Shown: positions 1-6,074 of the stretch, piece after piece
How the letters are laid out: each line of letters begins with the position of its first letter
How positions within the stretch are numbered: position 1 is the first letter of the stretch
Assembly (NCBI GenBank): GCA_003224075.1
Contig: QHYF01000079.1
Span: 1 to 10,560 of the forward strand
DNA from: Acidobacteriota bacterium
GTDB taxonomy: Bacteria; Acidobacteriota; Terriglobia; Acidiferrales; UBA7541
Reading direction: 5' to 3'
DNA length: 10,560 nucleotides
Program-made: the position numbers and the translations under genes
Notes under the pieces: generated by a model
Databases searched by the model: none
What the model was told of the DNA's origin: nothing
The model's input: only the letters and a program-made list of their open reading frames with translations

Positions 1-759
1 GTGGCCAGGCTCCCCCGGCCCGGGAGTTGTGTGAAAGCGCCACTTGCGCTCGCCGGTCGCCGTGTCGTACGCATCGATGAACCCGCGAATGCCGTATTCC
101 CCGCCCGACACGCCAATGATCACAAGATTCTTGATCACCAGTGGCGCGAGCGTGATGCTGTAGCCCCCGCGATAATCCACCGCGGTGACATCCCACGCCA
201 CGTTCCCTGTTTTCGCGTCGAGCGCGATGACGTGAGAATCCAGCGTGCCCAGAAAAACCTTATCTCTCAAGATGGCCAGCCCGCGATTCACGCGGCCGCA
301 ACACGGCCGAATATCCGCCGGCAGTGCGCGCTGATATTGCCAGATGGGCCGGCCTGAGCGCGCATCGAGCGCGAACGCGCGGTTGTCCTGTCCCGTACCG
401 TAAAGAATGCCGTCAGCAACCAACGGTGTCGTTTCGAATTTGCCCCCCGCCATCGTCTGGTACGCCCATTTGGGGACCAGCGCGCCCGCGTTCGATGTAT
501 TGATCTGATCCAGGGCGCTAAAACGGTGTCCGCCGTAATCGCCGGAATACATCAGCCAGTTCTGCGGCTCCTTCGCGGAATCCAGCAGCCGTTGCGCCGT
601 CACCTGTGCGTTCGCCGATGGCAGAAAGCACGTTCCGATGGCGCACAGAGTCAGTGCGGCAACGCCCAAGACTGTCATTCCGAGCGAAGCGATCGAAGAT
701 TCCCACCCTGTGAGGAGGAATCTCCTTTTGATTCTCCATTTTATGAACGAGCTATTCAT
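1..759 (-). CDS. PQQ-dependent alcohol dehydrogenase, N-terminal part (runs off left edge)
   Basis: The first 253 residues of a periplasmic quinoprotein dehydrogenase of the methanol/ethanol type, which oxidises an alcohol and passes electrons to a cytochrome c. Seen: a long basic n-region (residues 1-13), a hydrophobic segment (about 29-49) ending in PSANAQ, a probable signal cleavage site; NWLMYSGDYGGHRFSALDQI (68-87), typical of the first propeller blade; FETTP (108-112), whose Glu109 matches the PQQ-contacting Glu of the family; adjacent cysteines 153-154 in CCGRVNRG, the vicinal disulfide over PQQ; and GGEYGIRG (219-226) followed by PGPGEPGH. The start is the ATG at 759, overlapping the cytochrome stop as ATGA, with only a weak AGGTG upstream, so translational coupling is likely. 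Family length is usually 550-700 residues, so more than half is outside the window. A repeat-like palindrome lies within the signal region. Substrate cannot be told from this part. Confidence 0.9.
   Translation of the reverse strand, partial: MNSSFIKWRIKRRFLLTGWESSIASLGMTVLGVAALTLCAIGTCFLPSANAQVTAQRLLDSAKEPQNWLMYSGDYGGHRFSALDQINTSNAGALVPKWAYQTMAGGKFETTPLVADGILYGTGQDNRAFALDARSGRPIWQYQRALPADIRPCCGRVNRGLAILRDKVFLGTLDSHVIALDAKTGNVAWDVTAVDYRGGYSITLAPLVIKNLVIIGVSGGEYGIRGFIDAYDTATGERKWRFHTTPGPGEPGH
673..735. repeat. Dispersed-repeat-like palindromic element inside the dehydrogenase signal region
   Basis: On the minus strand this reads GGAGATTCCTC, a short spacer, then CTTCGATCGCTTCGCTCGG and AATGACAGT. 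It strongly resembles the short dispersed 'GGAGATTCCTCGCTTCGCTCGGAATGACA' type of repeat found in many copies in several bacterial genomes (from memory). It contains perfect 7-bp arms, AGATTCC (697-703) and GGAATCT (717-723), with a 13-nt loop. It lies in frame within the coding region, between the basic n-region and the hydrophobic core of the signal peptide. Only one copy is present in this window, so copy number cannot be shown here and the exact ends are approximate. Confidence 0.5.
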
Positions 760-1643
760 TGGGCACCTACCGCCAGCAGGTACGCCACGATGTCCTGTAG
801 ATCTTTCTCACTCAGCGTCTTCTGATCGTAGGCCGGCATCAGCGATTCGCGCGTTTTTTCGAACGCACGCAGCTTGTCTTTCTCAAACAGGTGCAGGTTC
901 TCGCGCGTGTCCATCATCTGCAACGTGAAATGATCTTCATTCAGAACCACCCCCACATACTTCGTGCCGTCCGCGGTTTCCACCTTGACGGTCTCGTACT
1001 CCTGCGAAAACTCTTTCATGGCCTCGGAGATGCCCTGCGCCAGCCGCCGGCTGGGATTGCGCACGGACTCAACAATGTATTCCGTGGAACGCGCCGAGCC
1101 GGTGGTGCTGAGATCCGGCCCGAGCCGGCCTCCCTTGCCATGAATCATGTGGCACGTCGAGCAGGCCGCGGTGCCATAGAATAGTTCCTTGCCGTGCGCC
1201 GCGTTCCCCACCGACGCAGCATCAGCTTTTTTCTCCACGCCCCGAATGTAGCTGATGACTTGCCAGATCTCCTCTTCGGTCATGCCCACGCCTTGCTGCG
1301 TCGCTCCATTCGGCGGCATCGCCGTGCCGGGAACTCCTTCGTTGATGGTTCGAAACAGGTCGGCGTCTGAATTGCCGTGGCGCTTCTGCGCTCGCGTCAG
1401 ATCGGGCCCGCGGCCTCCCCCGCGCGCGCCAAGTCCGTGGCAAAAGGCGCAGTTCGCCCGAAATTCAAATTCACCCAGCTTCGCGGCTTTTGGGTCACCC
1501 GCAAGAGGGTTTTTCCCCTGAGCATGGAGCCCCTTCGTCACGGCGAGGAACCCAAGTAATGCCACGCAGACTAGAATGAGGAAGGAAACCTTCTTGCCCC
1601 GGCGCGAGGAGCGCGTCTCGGCGTTCGAGAGACTTGTCTTCAT
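756..1643 (-). CDS. Secreted diheme cytochrome c with C-terminal TIGR02603-like heme-binding domain
   Basis: A 295-residue exported electron-transfer protein. Seen: a basic n-region (RSSRRGKK, 11-18), a hydrophobic segment 19-35 and a likely cleavage near HAQ (40-42). The first class I cytochrome c domain has CAFCH (65-69) and a candidate axial Met in GTAMPP (Met109). The second heme site is CSTCH (161-165), followed by about 130 residues with GVVLNEDHFTLQMMD (231-245) and SLMPAY (Met269) and ending DLQDIVAYLLAV; this resembles the putative heme-binding domain family first described in planctomycetes and Verrucomicrobia (TIGR02603). AAGGAGT (1658-1652) sits 8 nt before the ATG, a good ribosome site. 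It precedes the PQQ dehydrogenase with an ATGA overlap, so it is probably its periplasmic electron acceptor, passing electrons to a terminal oxidase. The partnership is inferred from context. The cytochrome identity is close to certain. Confidence 0.93.
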   Translation of the reverse strand: MKTSLSNAETRSSRRGKKVSFLILVCVALLGFLAVTKGLHAQGKNPLAGDPKAAKLGEFEFRANCAFCHGLGARGGGRGPDLTRAQKRHGNSDADLFRTINEGVPGTAMPPNGATQQGVGMTEEEIWQVISYIRGVEKKADAASVGNAAHGKELFYGTAACSTCHMIHGKGGRLGPDLSTTGSARSTEYIVESVRNPSRRLAQGISEAMKEFSQEYETVKVETADGTKYVGVVLNEDHFTLQMMDTRENLHLFEKDKLRAFEKTRESLMPAYDQKTLSEKDLQDIVAYLLAVGAQ

Positions 1644-1658
1644 GGGCGGGGACTCCTT

Positions 1659-2076
1659 GACATCTGAGGTTCAGCGCCCCTGGCGGGCGATTCCGGCACG
1701 AACCGGCGTGCAAGACCCGTTGAATATATCATTCGTTTCGCCGAATGAGAGGGCTTCCTCGTGCCTGCCCATACTGTCGCTTGACTGCCCCACTCTTCCC
1801 CGCATGAATCAGGAAGCCACGGCGGAAGGACCTTCACAGCATGTGCATTGGCGCCCATGAGCCAAACTCTTGCAAAGCCGCGTATCGCTATCGGTTCCGA
1901 CCAGTAAATCATGCCCGCACGCCAAAAACTTTCTTAGCTGTTTCACTTATTTAATTGCGGAATTCACCTGAAGAAGCGCTAGGGTCATCTCCGGCTGATC
2001 TATATTTTTCTCCACCTGAAATTCTCCATATTCCACAGGAACGTTGAATTGACCCATCCGCTGAGAAGCGGAAAGA
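1659..2076. other. Divergent intergenic region without a convincing gene
   Basis: About 420 bp between the minus-strand cytochrome unit and the plus-strand anti-sigma-like gene. It should contain promoters for both directions. Its second half (about 1905-2060) is visibly AT-richer than the flanks, which suits a promoter zone; TATATT at about 2001 is a possible plus-strand -10 box without a clear -35. Open frames here have no recognisable domain, ribosome site or hydrophobic pattern. Confidence 0.5.
1729..1748. promoter_or_regulatory. 7-bp inverted repeat upstream of the cytochrome/dehydrogenase unit
   Basis: TCATTCG, a 6-nt spacer TTTCGC, then CGAATGA: perfect 7-bp arms about 85 nt before the cytochrome start. 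On the minus strand it runs straight into TATATT (1728-1723), a possible -10 box, but no convincing -35 lies at the right distance. The position would suit an operator for the cytochrome/dehydrogenase unit. An inverted repeat this short can arise by chance. Confidence 0.3.
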
Positions 2077-2748
2077 ATGACAGAAAGAAAGGCTAATGGG
2101 GGAACAGAGATGAAGCACTTTGCGGCTGTGGAATGGAGTGATTTTGTGAACCGCGTGGTTTCTGGCGATCGACGAAAGTCGATGCAGAAGCACCGAGGAA
2201 CGCGCCGAAAATGTTATGCAGGGACGGCGGAGCTATGGCAGAAAGTAGCCAATGCGGCGGCGGTCGAGGCCAGTTACCAACCTGCCGCGGAAAGCGTTCG
2301 CGTGGTCAAGGCAGCCTTCGCAACGGCTGGCTGGGCCGCCAAGCGGCAGGAAACAAGCGGCTTGATCCAACTGCTATTCGACAGCTTCTCGCACCCGGCC
2401 CTAGCAGGCGCGCGCTCCGCTGCCATGCGCATCAGACAGATGCTCTACCGGGCCGAGCCTTATCAGATCGACATCCAAATCGAAGCGCAGCCGGAGCGCA
2501 ATCGCCTGGTCGTCACCGGACAGTTGTTAGACGTGAGCCATCCGGAGATCGTTGGTCGCGACGTGCAAGTCACGCTCTCGGATGGCCGCGAAAATGTAAT
2601 CAACACGGAAACAAATCAGTTTGGTGAGTTTCGCGGTGAGGTGGAAAACTCCGGCGACTTGGAGCTTACCTTTCTTGGCCGCGGTGGAAAGCCCATCGTC
2701 ATCTTGCTCCGAGGTGCGCTGGATCAATTGTCCGGAGCGAAAGAATGA
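2077..2748 (+). CDS. Anti-sigma-like protein with carboxypeptidase-regulatory-like C-terminal domain; zinc motif degraded
   Basis: A 223-residue protein (212 if it starts at the second ATG, 2110, which has a purine-rich GGGGGAACAGAG before it and gives the MKHFAAVEW start I would expect; the ATG at 2077 follows GGAAAG). The N-terminal part has EWSDFVNRVV (19-28), then KHRGTRRKC (38-46). In related acidobacterial proteins I recall a H-x3-C-x2-C zinc finger here; only His39 and Cys46 are obvious, so zinc binding is doubtful. The middle (RVVKAAF, 75-81; LLFDSF, 99-104) matches the family linker. The C-terminal part (about 131-215) has RNRLVVTGQLLDVSHPE and TNQFGEF (179-185), the beta-sandwich pattern of carboxypeptidase-regulatory-like domains. 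No membrane segment is obvious, so it is probably cytoplasmic. Such genes often sit near ECF sigma factors; none is here. Family recognition is from memory and the function is unproven. Confidence 0.7.
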   Translation: MTERKANGGTEMKHFAAVEWSDFVNRVVSGDRRKSMQKHRGTRRKCYAGTAELWQKVANAAAVEASYQPAAESVRVVKAAFATAGWAAKRQETSGLIQLLFDSFSHPALAGARSAAMRIRQMLYRAEPYQIDIQIEAQPERNRLVVTGQLLDVSHPEIVGRDVQVTLSDGRENVINTETNQFGEFRGEVENSGDLELTFLGRGGKPIVILLRGALDQLSGAKE

Positions 2749-2885
2749 CCGGCAATCGCCTCGTCGAGTTTCGCCACCGACACATCAGTCTCATGGAGAT
2801 TACGCGCGGAAAGGAAATTACGGGATTCGCGACCCGGATCGAATTTCCACTTAGGTACTACAGCAATCGGGGGATAGAGTATTAG
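2745..2885 (+). CDS. Possible 46-residue ORF overlapping the anti-sigma-like gene (ATGA)
   Basis: An ATG overlaps the stop of the preceding gene as ATGA and opens a 46-codon frame ending at TAG 2883. The product (starting MTGNRLVEFRHRHISLMEI) is basic, has no signal peptide or membrane segment and matches nothing I know. The overlap is the usual sign of translational coupling, and in related loci another gene often follows directly, so it may be a small gene or the remnant of a lost downstream partner. A chance ORF is just as likely. Confidence 0.25.
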   Translation: MTGNRLVEFRHRHISLMEITRGKEITGFATRIEFPLRYYSNRGIEY

Positions 2886-3119
2886 GGTTTTTACTCGATT
2901 GTTACGAGTGCAGACGAATGGTATCCAAATGGAGACGTGAGGTAACTGGTGTAGTTTCCAAGCAACTGATCACGCGACCCAGCACCGGACCATGCAGAGG
3001 AACCATCGACGCGCCGAATCAAGACGCTTCCCGCCGAAGACCTAGATGAACGTTTTCAAGCCGAATCGGCCTGCCACCTCACCCCAGGTTTACCCAGCCA
3101 AGGTCTGAGCGACACACTT
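2886..3119. other. Gap before the first PilZ gene, no supported gene
   Basis: The stretch holds ACTCG-7 nt-CGAGT (about 2893-2909), too weak to call a terminator, and two very short ORFs (2992-3045 and 3046-3108) without recognisable content. The PilZ reading frame stays open back to about 2970 with no ATG or GTG, which leaves the true N-terminus of that protein uncertain. Confidence 0.4.
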
Positions 3120-3437
3120 TTGGACCACACGCTCAGTGGCAGAACGGAAAGGCGGCTCCCCATCATCGCCGTGGTGGGCCTCGCACACTGTATACCTGCG
3201 GGTACCGATGGAGAAAAAACATACACCGACAACATCAGTCCGCACGGAGCTCGCGTATTCTCTAAACACCCTTGGCAACCCGGCGACGTAGTACGGGTTA
3301 CTCCACTGAACGAAGATTCGGCCTGGGGGACGGTCATTTATTGTCGGAAGCTGCCCGACGACCGCTACGGCATCGGAGTAAAGTTCCAAGGTCCCCCCGT
3401 CATGTGGTCCGCCTTGCACAAATATGGCAGCGTATAG
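3120..3437 (+). CDS. Small PilZ-domain protein (probable cyclic di-GMP effector)
   Basis: A 105-residue single-domain protein. Seen: the RxxxR motif in GRTERRLPI (Arg8 and Arg12), the NxSxxG motif as NISPHG (38-43), the strand WQPGDVVRV (52-60) and the closing YGIGVKFQGP (83-92), in the order and spacing of PilZ. With both motifs present, cyclic di-GMP binding is expected; the output process is unknown. The only reasonable start is TTG at 3120, since no in-frame ATG or GTG exists between the upstream stop (near 2967) and the domain; ribosome-site support is poor (AAGG about 16 nt upstream). Either the TTG is used or the original 5' end has been lost. It stands alone between an anti-sigma-like gene and a decayed fragment of the same kind, with no obvious partner. 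Confidence 0.8.
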   Translation: MDHTLSGRTERRLPIIAVVGLAHCIPAGTDGEKTYTDNISPHGARVFSKHPWQPGDVVRVTPLNEDSAWGTVIYCRKLPDDRYGIGVKFQGPPVMWSALHKYGSV

Positions 3438-3459
3438 ATCGGTCCCCGGGCAAATGTAA

Positions 3460-3612
3460 ATCCCTAAGGAGCGTATCATCGCGAATCTGGATCACCGCCC
3501 TGAAGGCATCCCAGTGGTGCCGCAGGGCCGGAAAGGCCCGATCGCCCTGGCGATGACCAACGAGTTTGGCGAGTTCCCAATCATCCGGCGCACAACCTGT
3601 TCTGCTCCCTAG
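3460..3612 (+). pseudogene. Decayed fragment of a carboxypeptidase-regulatory-like (anti-sigma-associated) domain
   Basis: A 50-codon open stretch bounded by stops (TAA 3457, TAG 3610) with no ATG, GTG or TTG start at its head. It reads RIIANLDHRPEGIPVVPQGR then KGPIALAMTNEFGEF. This lines up with the C-terminal domain of the gene at 2077, which has TGQLLDVSHPE, a variable stretch, then TNQFGEF. The IAN...GIPVV...TNEFGEF pattern is what I recall from acidobacterial anti-sigma-like proteins. The rest of the domain after FGEF and everything before it is missing, so this is a remnant of a second copy rather than a working gene. A GGGCC-GGAAA-GGCCC hairpin (3525-3539) falls inside it. Confidence 0.45.
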
Positions 3613-3720
3613 TTACGAGTCTCTGGTCACCTCAAGTGGCTTTCCCGGCACCCATCCGCTAGAATCGCCTCACCGCCCACGCAGGGCGAGCAACCGCGTC
3701 GGGCAATACGAGGCTACTCC

Positions 3721-5034
3721 ATGACCAAGACCACCGAGGCAAATGACCGCATGAACCGCCCCCTGGACACCGTCGATTCGCAGATCGCGGACCTGTTACG
3801 CGAAGAAGCGAAGCGCCAGGCCACCGGCCTGGAGCTGATCCCTTCCGAAAATCTCGTCTCGGAAGCCGTGCTGGAAGCCATGGGGTCAATCTTCACGAAC
3901 AAGTACGCGGAGGGCTATCCGGGAAAGCGTTATTACGGCGGCTGCGAGTTCGCGGACAGAGTGGAGCAACTGGCGATCGACCGCGCCAAACAATTGTTTG
4001 GCGCGGAACACGCCAATGTCCAGGCCCATTCGGGTACTTCCGCAAACGTGGCGGTCTACATGTCCACGCTCCAGCCCGGGGACACTGTGCTGGGCATGAA
4101 CCTGTCGCATGGTGGTCACCTGACCCACGGACATCCGCTGAATTTTTCCGGCCGTATGTACAAGTTCGTGGCCTACGGCGTGCGCAAAGAAGACGAGCGC
4201 ATCGACTACGACGAAATCGAGCGGCTGGCGCATGAGCACAAGCCGAAAATGATCGTCGCTGGGGCTAGTGCCTATTCGCGGATTATCGATTTTGAGCGTA
4301 TCGCCAAAGCCGCCAAGTCCGTGGGCGCGCTCTTCTTCGTGGATATGGCGCACATCGCGGGACTCGTGGCCGCTGGACTGCATCCGAGCCCCGTACCGCA
4401 CGCGGACATCGTGTCCACCACCACGCACAAGACCCTCCGCGGGCCGCGCGCCGGCTTGGTACTCTGCAAGGCCGCTTTTGCCAAGGAACTCGATCGGCTG
4501 ACCTTTCCCGGAACGCAGGGCGGACCACTGGTGCACACCATCGCAGCAAAAGCCGTGTGCTTGAAGGAGGCCATGGAGCCGTCCTTCAAGGAGTACCAGA
4601 AGCAGATCGTGGCCAATGCCAAGGCCATGGCCGCGGCCATCGCCAAACGCGGATTCCGGATTGTGACTGGTGGAACCGACAATCACCTGTTCTTGATCGA
4701 GGTCCACTCCCGCGGCATTACCGGGAACGACGCCGAAAAGGCTCTGGACCGCGCGGGCATCACTGTGAACAAGAATTCCATTCCGTTCGATCCCTTGCCG
4801 CCCATGAAAGGTGGGGGAATCCGCTTGGGCAGCCCCTCTGTGACCACCCGTGGGATGCGCGAAGGGGAGATGGAGCAGCTCGGAGGCTGGATCGCCGACG
4901 TTTTGGCCAACATTGGCAGTGCCGAAATGGAGCAGCGCGTCCGCAAACAAGTTGCTGAACTTGCGGGACAATTCCCGATTTATGAAGCTCGCATGAAGGG
5001 CGGCAAAATCCACGCCGAACACGCCCGCGTTTAG
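3721..5034 (+). CDS. glyA: Serine hydroxymethyltransferase
   Basis: Cytoplasmic PLP enzyme interconverting serine plus tetrahydrofolate with glycine plus 5,10-methylene-tetrahydrofolate, the main source of one-carbon units. The product is 437 residues, against about 415-430 for bacterial family members; a roughly 15-residue N-terminal extension explains the excess. Seen: IPSEN (40-44), KRYYGG (69-74), SGTSANVAVY (104-113), LSHGGHLTHG (128-137), VDMAHIAGL (207-215; Asp208 contacts the PLP ring nitrogen), the PLP lysine Lys237 in STTTHKTLRGPR, GGPL (267-270) and IRLGSP (367-372; Arg368 binds the substrate carboxylate). ACGAGG at 3708-3713, 7 nt before the ATG at 3721, supports this start over the ATG at 3751, which lacks a site. 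All catalytic motifs are intact. It stands alone with no operon partner; no clear terminator follows. Confidence 0.98.
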   Translation: MTKTTEANDRMNRPLDTVDSQIADLLREEAKRQATGLELIPSENLVSEAVLEAMGSIFTNKYAEGYPGKRYYGGCEFADRVEQLAIDRAKQLFGAEHANVQAHSGTSANVAVYMSTLQPGDTVLGMNLSHGGHLTHGHPLNFSGRMYKFVAYGVRKEDERIDYDEIERLAHEHKPKMIVAGASAYSRIIDFERIAKAAKSVGALFFVDMAHIAGLVAAGLHPSPVPHADIVSTTTHKTLRGPRAGLVLCKAAFAKELDRLTFPGTQGGPLVHTIAAKAVCLKEAMEPSFKEYQKQIVANAKAMAAAIAKRGFRIVTGGTDNHLFLIEVHSRGITGNDAEKALDRAGITVNKNSIPFDPLPPMKGGGIRLGSPSVTTRGMREGEMEQLGGWIADVLANIGSAEMEQRVRKQVAELAGQFPIYEARMKGGKIHAEHARV

Positions 5035-5505
5035 CACAATTGGCATCCCTGCCGCTCCCGGTTGAAAAGACCGCGGCAACAAGGCGCGATGGCAGAGCGC
5101 AAGCTGGCCGAGTCCTACCGCTGAATTTGGAGGGCGGAATCGCAAATCGCGAGATGGTCCGAGAGCGAGCGCAAGGCACCTAAGGCACCTGTCCTATCTC
5201 GTTTGATTCCAACTCCAGTGCCGCTGGCCCAAGACTGTCCTCCTGGTCAGTAGATTCCGAATAAAAGGGCGCGTACGTTGATTGGTGACTGGGATGGGAA
5301 CCGATCTCGTAACCGCGTTGCCCGCTGTTCCGCTCGCCGCCTGGCCGTGCGGGACATTTCTTCTGGATGGCCCGCAGGCGGAGTTGGCGCGAGTTTCCAC
5401 CGCGCCGCGCGGGATCTTCCCAAATTCCTGGAAATCCTATTCTCCTGCAACCGCCAAGCGGCCGGCAGCCCAACGGCCCGCGCTGCGGTGGAATGAGGTG
5501 AGCCG
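5035..5505. other. 470-bp stretch after glyA without a supported gene
   Basis: No frame on either strand gives a recognisable protein. It contains an imperfect stem (TGCCG 5050-5054 with CGGCA 5074-5078) without a following T run, and a perfect 9-bp tandem duplication AAGGCACCT (5173-5181 and 5182-5190). It should also contain the promoter of the TPR gene, but I see no clear -35/-10 pair. It may hold decayed coding sequence. Confidence 0.45.
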
Positions 5506-5970
5506 ATGATGGATACGGAAGCCTTCCGCGAATTCAAGACCGGACTTACACTCCTGCGAGACAACTACGCCAACAAAGCCCTGCCTCACATGCGCCGCGC
5601 GGTGGACCTGGAAAAAAACAATCCTTACTACATGTCCTACCTGGGTGTGGTGTTGGCGCGCTCCGAACAAAAGTGGGGTGAAGCGGAAAAGCTGTGCGAC
5701 TCCGCCGTTCGAATGAAGCGAAATCAGGCGCAACTCTACTTGAATCTTGCTGAAGTGTACGCGACCGCCGGGCGGCGCGACGACGCCATGGAGGCGCTGC
5801 AAGCTGGGCTGAAATATGCGCGCCGCGACGTGCGGCTGACCATCGCTATGAACAAGCTTACGCAGCGCCGCTCCCCTATCCTGGCCTTCCTGGGGCGAAA
5901 GCATCCGCTGAACCGGCAGCTGGGAATATTGAGACACCGTGCACTGAGGATTTTCGGGCAGGCGTCCTAA
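5506..5970 (+). CDS. Small TPR-repeat protein
   Basis: A 154-residue all-helical protein without signal peptide or membrane segment, so probably a cytoplasmic scaffold or adaptor. TPR-type helix pairs are seen at about 9-36 (LLRDNYANKALPHMRRAVDL), 39-70 (NPYYMSYLGVVLARSEQKWG then AEKLCDSAVRM) and 73-104 (AQLYLNLAEVYATAGRRDDA then MEALQAGLKYA). The basic C-terminal tail (RRSPILAFLGRKHPLNRQLG, 120-139, then ILRHR) resembles short TPR proteins I recall from Acidobacteriota, with no known function. GAGGTG (5495-5500) lies 5 nt before ATG 5506 and 8 nt before a second ATG at 5509; either could be used. It is a single-gene unit closed by the terminator just downstream. Confidence 0.85.
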   Translation: MMDTEAFREFKTGLTLLRDNYANKALPHMRRAVDLEKNNPYYMSYLGVVLARSEQKWGEAEKLCDSAVRMKRNQAQLYLNLAEVYATAGRRDDAMEALQAGLKYARRDVRLTIAMNKLTQRRSPILAFLGRKHPLNRQLGILRHRALRIFGQAS

Positions 5971-5999
5971 ATCCATCTCTCCACCCCCAAACACGAGAG

Positions 6000-6037
6000 C
6001 GGGCGTCCCGAACCCCTGGGACGCCCGTTCTTGTTTT
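6000..6037 (+). terminator. Intrinsic terminator of the TPR gene
   Basis: A perfect 10-bp GC-rich stem, CGGGCGTCCC (6000-6009) with GGGACGCCCG (6018-6027), an 8-nt loop, then TTCTTGTTTT. It lies 30 nt after the TPR stop. The opposite side is only modestly T-rich on the minus strand, so any effect on the convergent PilZ gene would be weaker. Confidence 0.92.
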
Positions 6038-6074
6038 AAGTCGATGAGTGGAATGGCTGACCGTCCCGTGTGCA

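Noticed and set aside
518..739. 73-codon minus-strand frame starting at 739
   Set aside because: Out of frame with the PQQ dehydrogenase, which has clear motifs through the same bases.
1640..1912. 90-codon minus-strand frame upstream of the cytochrome
   Set aside because: No ribosome site, no recognisable domain, and it covers the expected promoter region and the cytochrome ribosome site.
3525..3554. Two adjacent hairpins (GGGCC/GGCCC and ATCGCC/GGCGAT) considered as an RNA element
   Set aside because: They lie inside the decayed coding fragment, show no T run and no known RNA pattern; probably GC-rich codon chance.
5050..5078. Stem after glyA considered as its terminator
   Set aside because: Only 5 bp of outer stem, an asymmetric inner loop and no T run.
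3886..5145. 419-codon open frame on the minus strand opposite glyA
   Set aside because: It is the antisense shadow of glyA, whose catalytic motifs are all intact; the translation has no recognisable domain.
5278..5509. Two 72-75 codon plus-strand frames before the TPR gene
   Set aside because: Non-ATG starts, no ribosome site, low-complexity Ala/Pro/Arg translations typical of GC-rich non-coding DNA.
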